Assembly (NCBI RefSeq): GCF_000368085.1 | Contig: NZ_KB849239.1 | Coordinates: 3,834,832-3,898,831 of the forward strand | Direction of reading: 5' to 3' | From: Acinetobacter nosocomialis NIPH 2119 | GTDB taxonomy: Bacteria > Pseudomonadota > Gammaproteobacteria > Pseudomonadales > Moraxellaceae | Length of the DNA stretch: 64,000 nt | Part shown: in pieces, positions 50,946 to 60,479 of the stretch | Position numbering within the stretch: the stretch's first letter is position 1 | How the letters are laid out: each line of letters starts with the position of its first letter | Program-made: the position numbers and the translations under genes | The notes under the pieces: generated by a model | Database searches by the model: none | Told to the model about the DNA's origin: nothing | Seen by the model: the letters and a program-made list of their open reading frames with translations, nothing else

Positions 50946-51431
50946 TTGAGTAATGATCATCGAACGCTCTCTCTCACCCCATGTGCAGGGCGTTGTTCAA
51001 CAGTTTTTGGTGATCAAGTATGTCGTGGTTGTCGCCGTTTTAACCATGAAGTAATTCAATGGAATACTTATACAGTAGAGCAGCGTTTAGCTGTCTGGAA
51101 GCGCTTAGATGATCAATTAGACCAAATTTTGGTGCCTATGTTGCCACAGGCAAATATCCAGCATGTGGAAGGGTTTATATTAAGTAAGCGTGTTCGGTTA
51201 ATGGAAGGGGCGAGTAAAGGCCGTAAACTCTATCATGCCTTAAAAATATGTGAAAAAAATAAGCATCTTGCATCTGAAAGTGGTTTGGGTATTTCAGAAG
51301 CACAAGTTAAAGACATATGGACTGAATTTGAAAGACGTGTTTTAGCTCTGGCAAAAGCAAGTTATGAGTTGGCTTGGTTAAGAGCTGATGGTATTAGTCA
51401 TCACTTGTTAAATATGTTTGAAGAAGAATAA
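50946..51431 (+). CDS. DUF1289 domain protein
   Basis: 161 aa protein with the DUF1289 Cys cluster near its N-terminus: TPCAGRCSTVFGDQVCRGCRR (residues 11-31), likely metal-binding, followed by WNTYTVEQRLAVWKRLDDQL. The rest is helical. The start is TTG with a strong AAGGAG 6 bp upstream, so the unusual codon is credible. It ends in a bidirectional terminator shared with gltA. Function unknown. Confidence 0.83.
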   Translation: MSNDHRTLSLTPCAGRCSTVFGDQVCRGCRRFNHEVIQWNTYTVEQRLAVWKRLDDQLDQILVPMLPQANIQHVEGFILSKRVRLMEGASKGRKLYHALKICEKNKHLASESGLGISEAQVKDIWTEFERRVLALAKASYELAWLRADGISHHLLNMFEEE

Positions 51432-51451
51432 CTTTTAAAAAACTTATTTAT

Positions 51452-51481
51452 AAAAAAAGCTGCCATTAGGCAGCTTTTTTA
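51452..51481. terminator. Bidirectional terminator, DUF1289 gene / gltA
   Basis: Perfect 12-bp arms (51453-51464, 51469-51480) with A and T ends around loop ATTA. Confidence 0.92.
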
Positions 51482-51501
51482 CATTAATGTTCTTTCGAAT
51501 A

Positions 51502-52776
51502 TTAACGCTTGATGTCACGTTGCACTTCACCAGTGTAAAGCTGACGTGGACGACCAATTTTGTAAGGACCGCTGTGCATTTCTAACCAGTGGCTGATCCA
51601 GCCAACTGTACGTGCAAGAGCGAAGATAACAGTAAACATTTCTGTTGGGATACCAATCGCTTTAAGGATGATACCAGAGTAGAAGTCTACGTTAGGGTAA
51701 AGTTTACGTTCAACAAAGTACGGGTCGTTCAATGCAATACGTTCAAGTTCCATAGCAAGCGCTAATTGAGGATCGTTGATACCTAATGCTTCAAGAACTT
51801 CGTCACAAGTTTGCTTCATCACTTTAGCACGTGGGTCGAAGTTTTTGTAAACGCGGTGACCGAAGCCCATAAGTTTAACTTCTTTGCGTTTAACTTTTTC
51901 CATGAACTCAGCAACATTTTCAACGCTACCGATTTCATCAAGCATTTTAAGAACTGCTTCGTTCGCGCCACCGTGTGCAGGTCCCCAAAGAGCAGAGATA
52001 CCAGCAGAGATACACGCATATGGATTCGCACCAGTAGAACCGGCAAGACGAACTGTAGACGTAGAAGCGTTTTGTTCGTGGTCAGCATGAAGCGTGAAAA
52101 TACGATCCATTGCACGCGCAAGAACAGGGTTTACTTTGTAGTCACGGTCTGCAGGAGTTGCAAACATCATGTGTAAGAAGTTTTCCGCGTAATTTAAGTC
52201 GTTACGTGGATAGATGAATGGCTGACCTACAGTATATTTGTAGCTCCAAGCAGCAAGCGTTGGAATTTTAGCAATCAAACGAATCGCAGTAATTTCGCGG
52301 TGGTTGATGTCTTCAATGTCAAGGTTGTTGTGATAGAACGCAGATAATGCGCCAACTACACCAACCATGATTGCCATAGGGTGTGCGTCACGACGGAAAC
52401 CATTGAAGAAACGGCTAACTTGATCGTGAACCATAGTGTGAGCACGAACTTTCGCATCGAACTCAACTTTTTGTTCAGCAGTTGGTAACTCACCATTTAA
52501 TAATAAATAACAAGTTTCAAGGTAGTCTGCTTGAGTCGCTAACTGGTCAATCGGGTAACCGCGGTGTAATAAAATACCTTTGTCACCATCGATAAATGTG
52601 ATTTTAGACTCGCATGAAGCTGTCGCCATAAAACCAGGATCAAAAGTAAAGTGACCTGAGGCCAATACATCTTTAACGTCGATTACATCGGGACCTAATG
52701 TGCCACTGTAAATTGGTAATTCAATTTCTTTGCCATCAAGATGTAATACGGCTTTTTTGCCAGTTGCTTCAGACAT
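51502..52776 (-). CDS. gltA: Citrate synthase
   Basis: Condenses acetyl-CoA with oxaloacetate, the entry step of the TCA cycle. The catalytic residues are in [16 protein letters not shown] (first His), [15 protein letters not shown] (second His) and VDFYSGI (Asp). At 424 aa it is the hexameric, NADH-sensitive gamma-proteobacterial type. AGGAGATC precedes the ATG by 8 bp. Transcribed divergently from the sdh-suc genes with a 950 bp spacer. Confidence 0.97.
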
Positions 52777-52913
52777 TCAATAGATCTCCTGTCCTGGTGA
52801 ATGATTATCTGACTCGAAATCCTAATTTTCTCATGTGCGAATCAGACGGTGTCAAAATTTGCTATAAGATTAGTGAGTACTGAAATTTTGTCAATTATAC
52901 TTATGGATAAAAA

Positions 52914-53027
52914 ATGACGTTCCCACAGAGAGTTAGTCATCAAGACCCGAGCAAAAAAGTCAGTAAAATCACTGCATCGGGATGGTATCATAAGTCAATT
53001 CAAGAAGAACGTGCAGAAAAAAAATGA
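52914..53027 (+). CDS. Possible small protein of 37 aa
   Basis: ATG at 52914 to TGA at 53025-53027 encodes MTFPQRVSHQDPSKKVSKIT and a further 17 residues, basic overall, ending in a Glu/Lys-rich tail. An upstream ATG (52903) gives a 4-codon frame whose stop overlaps this start (ATGA). There is no strong ribosome binding site. I do not recognise the product and the frame may be chance. Confidence 0.3.
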   Translation: MTFPQRVSHQDPSKKVSKITASGWYHKSIQEERAEKK

Positions 53028-53089
53028 AGCGTGAGTACAATTGTAAGCAAATTTTTAAATTACAATTAAGAATCGGAGGTGGTCATAAA

Positions 53090-53116
53090 ATGCCAATCCG
53101 CTTAAAAAAATTATAA
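53090..53116 (+). CDS. Possible 8-codon leader peptide
   Basis: ATG at 53090 followed by codons for PIRLKKL and TAA. A near-perfect ribosome binding site, GGAGGTGG (53075-53082), lies 7-9 bp upstream. Such a short frame with such a strong site is unusual in a leader region. No function can be assigned. Confidence 0.25.
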   Translation: MPIRLKKL

Positions 53117-53598
53117 AACTCAGTCTGTAATTTTAAATTGCGATTCAAAAATTGTCTAATTATCACTATTTGATAATTCCAAAAGTTGTACTTTTTTTAA
53201 GTTTAATTGTTTAAAAAATAGCTTGTTGAACATCCTTAAAAATTTAAAATTCTTTTTTTGTAAAAATACTACTCACTGTTAAGAGTCAAGTAGCTCTTTA
53301 TTACATTTAAGGTAAATGATGATAGTGGATATTTTTAAAATAAAAATGATTAAAATTAGTATGTAACGGTAAATTTGGTTTATGATTTTGATTAGGCTTG
53401 ATGAATTATTAACTTTATCTTTAGTCTAAAACTCACTTATTTTAGATAAAGCAGTAGAAAAGATATTTTTTATAAAAGATGTTGTTAAACAAGCACATGT
53501 TTTGTTTAGTCTTAAATTTTGGATAGGGAAGACTACTGTTTGGCTGTGTGAATGATTCTTATTTAATGAGTTTTTGCGGAAAAGGCAAAGTGGATTGT

Positions 53599-53627
53599 TT
53601 GTATTTTGATATTTCGCGTTTTATAAT
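53599..53627 (+). promoter_or_regulatory. Candidate sdhCDAB promoter
   Basis: TTGTAT (53599-53604), 17-bp spacer, consensus TATAAT (53622-53627). A start near 53634 would give a 95-nt leader beginning with a hairpin. Confidence 0.5.
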
Positions 53628-53643
53628 TCAGTGTCGTTTATAG

Positions 53644-53718
53644 GTTAGGCATGAGCTGTGCTTGCCTAACAATGCCAGCTTTCCTTGGAATTAATTCAAC
53701 AAACTCCGGTCGGAGTTT
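53644..53718 (+). promoter_or_regulatory. Two leader hairpins upstream of sdhC
   Basis: GTTAGGCA (53644-53651) with TGCCTAAC (53663-53670), then AAACTCC (53701-53707) with GGAGTTT (53712-53718) around GGTC. The second sits about 12 bp before the start region and contains the only CGGAG sequence nearby, so it could mask ribosome entry. Confidence 0.5.
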
Positions 53719-53729
53719 CTACCTACAGG

Positions 53730-54131
53730 ATGCCCGCTGTGAAAAGCAACAGACCTGTCAATTTGTCCATGGGTCAGGTGTTAGCGGTAAATTTACGCTC
53801 ACCCGTGGCTATTGCATCAATTTTACACCGTTTATCAGGTGTCATCGTTTTCTTATTAGTACCAGTTCTCTTATGGATTCTAGATAAATCATTATCTTCA
53901 CCAGAAGGATTTGACTACGTTAAAAATGTCGTTTTCGGAAATATCCTTGTACGTTTTGTCGTGTGGGTATTTGTAGCCGGCTTAATTTTCCACTTTATTG
54001 CTGGGGTTAAGCATTTGCTTGCAGATCTAGGTTTTGCTGAAGAACTGCAAAGCGGTCGTATTGCAGCGACAATTTCATTGATCTTATCTGTGGTAGCCAT
54101 TATCGCAGCCTTTGTATGGATTATGTTCTAA
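53730..54131 (+). CDS. sdhC: Succinate dehydrogenase cytochrome b556 subunit
   Basis: Membrane anchor subunit binding haem b and ubiquinone in complex II. RPVNL followed by SPVAIASILHRLSGVIVFLL is the family N-terminus (haem/quinone region), with three transmembrane helices and the haem-ligand His in HFIAGVKHLLADLG. 133 aa from ATG 53730; a GTG at 53739 (130 aa) is 8 bp after AGGA and may be the real start. The TAA stop overlaps the sdhD ATG (TAATG). Confidence 0.93.
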   Translation: MPAVKSNRPVNLSMGQVLAVNLRSPVAIASILHRLSGVIVFLLVPVLLWILDKSLSSPEGFDYVKNVVFGNILVRFVVWVFVAGLIFHFIAGVKHLLADLGFAEELQSGRIAATISLILSVVAIIAAFVWIMF

Positions 54132-54496
54132 TGAAAAGTGCTACAGGTTTAACAGGTTCAGGTTCTCGTGATTGGTTTATCCAGCGTGTAAGTGCTGTGG
54201 TATTGGCAGCTTATACTGTTGTTCTTTTTGGTTGGATTCTCTGCAAAGGCGGATTTGACTATCAACAATGGGCTGGCTTCATGATGACATTACCAATGAA
54301 GATTTTCTCTTTATTGGCAATTTTGTCGCTTATCGCACACGCATGGATTGGTATGTGGCAAGTTTTCACTGACTATGTCACTACTCGTCAAATGGGTCCT
54401 TCAGCGAAAGGTTTACGCCTTGTACTGACTACGGCTGTCATTATTGCAGTGTTTGTGTACGCAATCTGGGGTATCCAGATTTTCTGGGCGAATTGA
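54131..54496 (+). CDS. sdhD: Succinate dehydrogenase membrane anchor subunit
   Basis: Second hydrophobic anchor of complex II, 121 aa with three transmembrane helices. GSGSRDWFIQRVSAVVLAAY is the family N-terminus; HAWIGMWQVFTDYV holds the haem-axial/quinone-site His and Asp-Tyr. The ATG overlaps the sdhC stop, so translation is coupled. sdhA starts 12 bp downstream. Confidence 0.95.
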   Translation: MKSATGLTGSGSRDWFIQRVSAVVLAAYTVVLFGWILCKGGFDYQQWAGFMMTLPMKIFSLLAILSLIAHAWIGMWQVFTDYVTTRQMGPSAKGLRLVLTTAVIIAVFVYAIWGIQIFWAN

Positions 54497-54508
54497 TAGG
54501 AAGATATC

Positions 54509-56344
54509 ATGGGCGCGATAAACCCTAAAGAAGATTATTCAAATATTCAAAACCTCACTTTCGATGCTGTTATCGTTGGTGGTGGTGGTTCTGGTATGCG
54601 TGCATCTTACCAACTTGCTCAAGCAGGTTTGAAAGTTGCTGTACTTACTAAAGTTTTCCCAACACGTTCACATACAGTTGCTGCTCAGGGCGGTATCGGT
54701 GCGTCGTTAGGTAACATGCAAGAAGATAACTGGCATTTCCACTTTTACGATACGGTAAAAGGTTCTGACTGGTTAGGTGACCAAGACGCAATTGAATTTA
54801 TGTGTCGTGAAGCACCAAAAGTTGTGTATGAACTTGAACACATGGGTATGCCGTTTGACCGTAACGCTGATGGTACAATTTACCAACGTCCGTTCGGTGG
54901 TCACTCTGCGAACTATGGTGATAAACCAGTTCCACGTGCTTGTGCTGCTGCTGACCGTACTGGTCACGCATTATTGCACACGCTTTATCAAAGCAACGTG
55001 AAAATGGGTACTCAATTCTTCGTTGAATGGATCGCTCTTGATTTGATCCGTAACGAAGCAGGTGATGTGCTTGGTGTGACTGCAATTGACCAAGAAACTG
55101 GTAATATTGCCGTATTCCAAGCAAAAGCAACATTGTTTGCAACTGGTGGTGCTGGTCGTGTTTACCGTGCATCAACAAATGCTTATATCAACACTGGTGA
55201 CGGTCTTGGTATGGCTGCTCGTGCTGGCATTCCATTACAAGATATGGAATTCTGGCAATTTCACCCTACGGGTGTTGCGGGCGCAGGTGTATTGTTAACT
55301 GAAGGTTGTCGTGGTGAAGGTGCGATCCTTCGTAACAAAGACGGCGAACCGTTCATGGAACGTTATGCACCGACTTTAAAAGACTTGGCTCCACGTGACT
55401 TCGTATCACGCTCTATGGACCAGGAAATTAAAGAAGGTCGTGGTTGTGGTCCAAAAGGTGATTATATCTTACTTGATATGACTCACTTAGGTGCTGACAC
55501 AATCATGAAGCGTTTACCATCTGTATTTGAGATCGGTAAAAAATTCGCAAACGTAGACATTACTAAAGAACCAATTCCAGTAGTGCCAACAATCCATTAT
55601 CAAATGGGTGGTATTCCTACGAATATGCATGGTCAAGTGTGCTTACCAGAACCTGGTACAGACAACTACACTAAACCTGTAAAAGGTTTCTATGCAATTG
55701 GTGAATGTTCTTGCGTATCAGTACATGGTGCAAACCGTTTAGGTACTAACTCACTTCTTGACTTGGTTGTATTTGGTAAAGCTGCTGGTGAGCACATTAT
55801 CGACTACGTAACTAAGCATCATGGTGATGAATATGCACCGCTTCCAACAAACGTATTAGAGCAAACTTTAAATCGCGTACGTAAGTTGGATGAATCAACT
55901 TCTGGTGAAAATGCACAAGAAGTTGCTGATGCAATTCGTGATATCGTTCAAGACCACGCTGGTGTGTTCCGTACTCAAGCATTGCTTGATAAAGGTGTTA
56001 AAGAGATTCTTGCTCTTGAACCGCGTGTGCGTAACATTCACTTGAAAGATAAATCTAAAGTATTTAACACTGCACGTGTTGAAGCGCTTGAAGTTGAAAA
56101 CTTATATGAAGTTGCAAAAGCTACATTAATTTCAGCTGCTGCGCGTAAAGAATGTCGTGGTGCGCATACGGTAGTTGACTATGAATTACCAGCTGATCAC
56201 CCAACTTATTCATACGGTCGCCGTGATGATGAGTGGATGAAACATACTTTATGGTATTCATCAGATAACCGTTTGGAATATAAGCCAGTGCGCTTCAAGC
56301 CGTTAACTGTTGATCCAATTCCACCAGCACCACGTACATTCTAA
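54509..56344 (+). CDS. sdhA: Succinate dehydrogenase flavoprotein subunit
   Basis: Catalytic subunit of complex II, oxidising succinate to fumarate with covalent FAD. The dinucleotide fold GGGGSGMRASYQLAQAG is at about 24-40, the flavinylated His in TRSHTVAAQGGIGASLGN, and the substrate-site segments HPTGVAGAGVLLTEGCRGEG and CVSVHGANRLGTNSLLDLVV are present. The 611 aa length is typical. Part of sdhCDAB. Confidence 0.98.
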   Translation: MGAINPKEDYSNIQNLTFDAVIVGGGGSGMRASYQLAQAGLKVAVLTKVFPTRSHTVAAQGGIGASLGNMQEDNWHFHFYDTVKGSDWLGDQDAIEFMCREAPKVVYELEHMGMPFDRNADGTIYQRPFGGHSANYGDKPVPRACAAADRTGHALLHTLYQSNVKMGTQFFVEWIALDLIRNEAGDVLGVTAIDQETGNIAVFQAKATLFATGGAGRVYRASTNAYINTGDGLGMAARAGIPLQDMEFWQFHPTGVAGAGVLLTEGCRGEGAILRNKDGEPFMERYAPTLKDLAPRDFVSRSMDQEIKEGRGCGPKGDYILLDMTHLGADTIMKRLPSVFEIGKKFANVDITKEPIPVVPTIHYQMGGIPTNMHGQVCLPEPGTDNYTKPVKGFYAIGECSCVSVHGANRLGTNSLLDLVVFGKAAGEHIIDYVTKHHGDEYAPLPTNVLEQTLNRVRKLDESTSGENAQEVADAIRDIVQDHAGVFRTQALLDKGVKEILALEPRVRNIHLKDKSKVFNTARVEALEVENLYEVAKATLISAAARKECRGAHTVVDYELPADHPTYSYGRRDDEWMKHTLWYSSDNRLEYKPVRFKPLTVDPIPPAPRTF

Positions 56345-56358
56345 TCGGGAGTATAAAG

Positions 56359-57069
56359 ATGAGTAGAGGTACTCGTACATTCGAAATCTACCGCTATGAT
56401 CCTGATAAGGATAAAGCGCCATACATGCAAACTTTCAAACTTGAATTGACTGATAAGCACCGTATGTTGCTTGATGCATTGCTTGCTTTGAAAGTTCAAG
56501 ACGAAACGTTAACATTCCGTCGCTCTTGCCGTGAAGGTATTTGTGGTTCTGATGGTGTGAACATCAATGGTAAAAATGGTTTAGCTTGCTTGCAAAACCT
56601 TAATGACCTACCAGAGAAAATCGTAATTCGTCCATTGCCAGGTTTGCCGGTTGTTAAAGATTTGGTTGTTGATATGAACCAATTCTATGATCAATATGAC
56701 AAAATTCAGCCATTCTTGATCAATAACCAGCCAGCTCCACCTAAAGAGCGTTTACAGTCTCCGGAAGAGCGTGAACACTTAAATGGTTTGTATGAGTGTA
56801 TTCTTTGTGCATGTTGTTCAACTTCATGCCCATCATTCTGGTGGAACCCTGATAAATTCTTGGGTCCTTCAGCATTGTTGAATGCATACCGTTTTATTAT
56901 CGATTCTCGTGATACTGCGACAGCAGATCGTTTGGCTCGTCTTGACGATCCATTCAGTTTGTTCCGCTGTAAAGGTATCATGAACTGTGTGTCAGTATGT
57001 CCTAAGGGTTTGAATCCAACAAAAGCTATTGGTCACATCCGTAATATGTTGTTAGATCAAGCGGGTTAA
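56359..57069 (+). CDS. sdhB: Succinate dehydrogenase iron-sulfur subunit
   Basis: Electron-transfer subunit of complex II. The [2Fe-2S] ligands are in CREGICGSDGVNINGKNGLAC; the [4Fe-4S] motif is CILCACCSTSCPS and the [3Fe-4S] cluster uses CKGIMNCVSVCPKGLNPT. The 236 aa length is standard. GGGAG lies 10 bp before the ATG. A terminator closes the sdh operon. Confidence 0.98.
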   Translation: MSRGTRTFEIYRYDPDKDKAPYMQTFKLELTDKHRMLLDALLALKVQDETLTFRRSCREGICGSDGVNINGKNGLACLQNLNDLPEKIVIRPLPGLPVVKDLVVDMNQFYDQYDKIQPFLINNQPAPPKERLQSPEEREHLNGLYECILCACCSTSCPSFWWNPDKFLGPSALLNAYRFIIDSRDTATADRLARLDDPFSLFRCKGIMNCVSVCPKGLNPTKAIGHIRNMLLDQAG

Positions 57070-57638
57070 TTCTGCACAAATAGAGAACGCACATCCTTGA
57101 TGTGCGTTTTTTTTTAATTTTATAATAGACGTCTTATACTTTAGTCGTTAAAAGAGGGGTTTTTATATAAAGCACCATATATTAATAGATAAAATTGGAT
57201 ATGTATTTCGCCAATTTATAGATGGTATGTGTCAAAAAAATCAATCGTTCGTTAAGAACATGATACGATTTGCCACAAAGTTGTAGGTAAAAAAAGCGTA
57301 TACTAGTGAAATTAAATTAAGTGGCACGATCTTAGATCAGTGCTTAATTTTTATGGTCAAAGTCATTTTAGAAAAGTTAATTGTATAGTTAATTTTTCTA
57401 AAAAGATTTGCAAAAAATTGCTCGGTTTTAATCGAGTATAAGGTGAGTGATGATGCCATTGAGGGCGTTGTGATTCATTAATTACCTATGGAGTTTTCTC
57501 TCTAGGTAGTATGACGCCCCATGGTCTTGAAGACCTGTTGGGTAAGTAGTGTCATTTTTACCAATTTGACATTATGCATCATGGGTGTGCTTAAAAGGCA
57601 GCCTGTAATATTTTTTGCAATAGGAAATGGGTCCACAA
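57070..57638. other. Intergenic region between sdhB and sucA
   Basis: About 570 bp. It begins with the sdhB terminator, then AT-rich DNA with an extended -10-like GCGTATACT (-10 at 57299-57304), and ends in a leader that can fold. Outer arms GGGCGT (57463-57468) and ACGCCC (57514-57519) enclose an imperfect stem around 57484-57507. No gene is supported. Confidence 0.45.
57086..57115 (+). terminator. Terminator of sdhCDAB
   Basis: Perfect 10-bp arms AACGCACATC (57086-57095) and GATGTGCGTT (57099-57108) with loop CTT, followed by a T run. Confidence 0.92.
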
Positions 57639-60479
57639 ATGCAAGAAGTTGCTGACGCATTGCGTCTTGACACTGAACTTTCCGCTGATAGTGCAGCGTA
57701 TATTGAAGAACTTTACGAGCAGTACCTGACTTCCCCAACCTCCGTCGCTGAGGACTGGCGCCAATATTTCGATAAATATCCAAAGGGTGACCAACCACAC
57801 AGCGCTGTGCGTGAGCAATTCCTATTACTAGGACGTAATGCTAATCGTGTTCAACCTGTTGTACAAAGTACTGTAAGTACTGAGCATGAGCGTCGTCAAA
57901 TTGGCGTTTTACAACTTATTGCTGCTTATCGCAATCGCGGACATCAAAAAGCTAAATTAGATCCATTAGGTCTTGCTAAGCGTGAAGATATTCCTGATTT
58001 AGATCTTTCAGCACACGGTTTAACCAAATCAGATTTAGATACAGTATTCAATACAGGCAATCTTGAGATTGGCAAGAGCGAAGCAACGCTTGCCGAAATG
58101 ATTGAAGCAATGGAAGCAATCTATTGTGGTTCAATCGGTGTTGAATACATGCACATCGTGGACACAAAAGAAAAACGTTGGATTCAACAGCGTCTTGAAA
58201 GTGCCCGTGGTAAATTCAATTTCTCAAATGATCAAAAGAAAGGCTTCTTAGAGCGTTTAACTGCTGCTGAGGGGCTAGAAAAATATCTCGGTAATAAATA
58301 CGTCGGTGCTAAACGCTTTGGTGTTGAAGGCGGCGAATCTTTTATTCCTATGGTAAATGAGATTATCCAGCGTGCTGGTGCTGTAGGTTGTAAAGAAGTT
58401 GTTATCGGTATGCCACACCGTGGCCGTTTGAACCTTCTTGTTAATATTATGGGTAAAAATCCGGCGGACTTGTTTGGTGAGTTCGAAGGTAAATCACTTC
58501 ATAAGAAAGGTTCTGGTGACGTTAAATACCACCAAGGTTTCTCAAGTAATGTAATGACTCCAGGTGGTGAAGTTCACTTGGCATTGGCATTTAACCCATC
58601 TCACTTGGAAATTGTTGGTCCTGTAGTTGAAGGTTCTGTGCGTGCGCGTCAAGTACGTCGTAGAGACATCGGCGGTGATGACGTATTGCCAGTTATTGTT
58701 CATGGTGATGCTGCATTTGCAGGTCAAGGCGTGAACATGGAAACCTTCCAAATGTCACAAACTCGTGGCTATACAGTTGGTGGTACGGTTCATATTATTG
58801 TGAATAACCAAGTTGGTTTCACAACTTCTGATCCACGTGATGCTCGTTCTACAGAGTACTGTACAGACGTTGCTAAAATGATTCAGGCACCGATTTTCCA
58901 TGTAAATGGTGATGATCCTGAAGCTGTTATCTTTGCTACTCAATTAGCACATGATTTCCGTCACGAATTCCGTAAAGATGTTGTTATCGATTTGTTCTGT
59001 TATCGCCGTCGTGGTCATAACGAAGCGGATGAGCCATCTGGTACACAACCATTGATGTATCAAGTAATTGCGAAGAAAGCAACTACTCGTACACTTTATG
59101 CTGATCAACTTGTACAAGAGAAAGTACTTGATCGTGCTGAAGCTGATCAAATGGTTGAAGATTACCGTTCTGATTTAGAAGCGGGTAATCATGTAGCAAA
59201 TGCATTGATTCTTGAACCAAATACCAAAATGTTTGTTGATTGGACTCCATATTTGGGCCATGACTATACAGACGATTGGGATACTTCATTTGACTTGAAC
59301 CGCCTTAAAGAATTAGGCGAGGGCATGAGCAAACTTCCTGAAGGGTTTGTAATGCAGCGTCAGGTTCAAAAAGTAATTGAAGATCGCGTGAAAATGCAAA
59401 CTGGCGAAACTCCTTTAAACTGGGGTGCAGCAGAAACTTTAGCTTATGCGACTTTATTGGATGAAGACTATCTAGTTCGTATTACTGGTGAAGACGTAGG
59501 TCGTGGTACCTTCTCACACCGTCATGCGAAATTGCATAACCAAGTTGATGGTTCAACTTACATTCCTCTTTGTCATGTTAAAGAGAACCAACCACGTTTC
59601 GCGATTTACGATTCTTTGTTATCTGAAGAAGCAGTTCTTGCATTTGAATATGGTTACGCAACTACAATTCCTAAGAGCTTAATTATTTGGGAAGCACAAT
59701 TTGGTGACTTCGTAAACTGTGCTCAAGTTGTGATTGATCAGTTTATTGCTTCTGGTGAGACTAAGTGGGAGCGTGTTTGTGGTTTAACGATGTTGTTACC
59801 ACATGGTTTCGAGGGTCAAGGTCCAGAGCACTCTTCAGCTCGTTTAGAACGTTTCTTACAGTTATGTGCTGAAGACAACATGCAAGTGATCACTCCAACG
59901 ACACCTGCACAGATTTTCCATGCATTACGTCGTCAGGCTGTACGCCCAATTCGTAAGCCATTAATCGTAATGTCACCGAAATCTTTACTTCGTCATAAAC
60001 TTGCAACTTCTACTTTAGAAGAGCTAGCACATGGTTCATTCCAGACTGTAATTGACGAAATCGATCAAATTAACAAGTCAGATGTAACTCGTCTCGTACT
60101 TTGTGGCGGTAAAGTTTATTACGACTTACTCGAAAAACGTCGTGAACAAAACTTAACTAATGTTGCAATCGTACGTATTGAACAGTTGTATCCATATCCA
60201 GAGCAACGTCTTGCAGAAATCTTGGCTGCTTATCCAAATGTGAAAGAACTCGTTTGGGCACAAGAAGAGCCGAAGAACCAAGGCGCTTGGTTGTTTATCG
60301 CACCGCGTTTATATGACGATATCTTAAAATCTGGCAAACAAATCCGTATCAGTTTTGCAGGTCGTGAAGCTTCTGCTGCACCAGCTTGTGGCTCACCGTA
60401 CTTGCATGCAAAACAACAAGCTCAGCTAATTAATGATGCATTGGCAATCGAAGCTGAACAATCAGGAGATTCTCAATAA
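57639..60479 (+). CDS. sucA: 2-oxoglutarate dehydrogenase E1 component
   Basis: Thiamine-diphosphate-dependent decarboxylase of the 2-oxoglutarate dehydrogenase complex. EDWRQYFDKY near the N-terminus is the E1o lead; GMPHRGRLNLLVNIMGK and HGDAAFAGQGVNMETFQM give the ThDP-binding part, and LPHGFEGQGPEHSSARLERFLQ is in the C-terminal half. The ATG at 57639 (946 aa) is preferred; an ATG at 57627 sits directly on the AGGAA sequence. The TAA stop overlaps the sucB ATG (TAATG). Confidence 0.96.
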   Translation: MQEVADALRLDTELSADSAAYIEELYEQYLTSPTSVAEDWRQYFDKYPKGDQPHSAVREQFLLLGRNANRVQPVVQSTVSTEHERRQIGVLQLIAAYRNRGHQKAKLDPLGLAKREDIPDLDLSAHGLTKSDLDTVFNTGNLEIGKSEATLAEMIEAMEAIYCGSIGVEYMHIVDTKEKRWIQQRLESARGKFNFSNDQKKGFLERLTAAEGLEKYLGNKYVGAKRFGVEGGESFIPMVNEIIQRAGAVGCKEVVIGMPHRGRLNLLVNIMGKNPADLFGEFEGKSLHKKGSGDVKYHQGFSSNVMTPGGEVHLALAFNPSHLEIVGPVVEGSVRARQVRRRDIGGDDVLPVIVHGDAAFAGQGVNMETFQMSQTRGYTVGGTVHIIVNNQVGFTTSDPRDARSTEYCTDVAKMIQAPIFHVNGDDPEAVIFATQLAHDFRHEFRKDVVIDLFCYRRRGHNEADEPSGTQPLMYQVIAKKATTRTLYADQLVQEKVLDRAEADQMVEDYRSDLEAGNHVANALILEPNTKMFVDWTPYLGHDYTDDWDTSFDLNRLKELGEGMSKLPEGFVMQRQVQKVIEDRVKMQTGETPLNWGAAETLAYATLLDEDYLVRITGEDVGRGTFSHRHAKLHNQVDGSTYIPLCHVKENQPRFAIYDSLLSEEAVLAFEYGYATTIPKSLIIWEAQFGDFVNCAQVVIDQFIASGETKWERVCGLTMLLPHGFEGQGPEHSSARLERFLQLCAEDNMQVITPTTPAQIFHALRRQAVRPIRKPLIVMSPKSLLRHKLATSTLEELAHGSFQTVIDEIDQINKSDVTRLVLCGGKVYYDLLEKRREQNLTNVAIVRIEQLYPYPEQRLAEILAAYPNVKELVWAQEEPKNQGAWLFIAPRLYDDILKSGKQIRISFAGREASAAPACGSPYLHAKQQAQLINDALAIEAEQSGDSQ

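Larger units (their letters stand above)
52777..53729. other. Long region between gltA and sdhC
   Basis: About 950 bp, AT-rich (T/A tracts). Contents listed separately: a possible 37-codon frame, an 8-codon frame with a strong ribosome binding site, a promoter-like element and two hairpins before sdhC. No RNA gene was recognised. A TTGACA on the minus strand at 52894-52889 could belong to the gltA promoter but lacks a well-spaced -10. Confidence 0.5.

Noticed and set aside
53651..53887. 78-codon frame overlapping the sdhC start in another frame
   Set aside because: Shadow of sdhC; starts inside the leader hairpin and shows no family.
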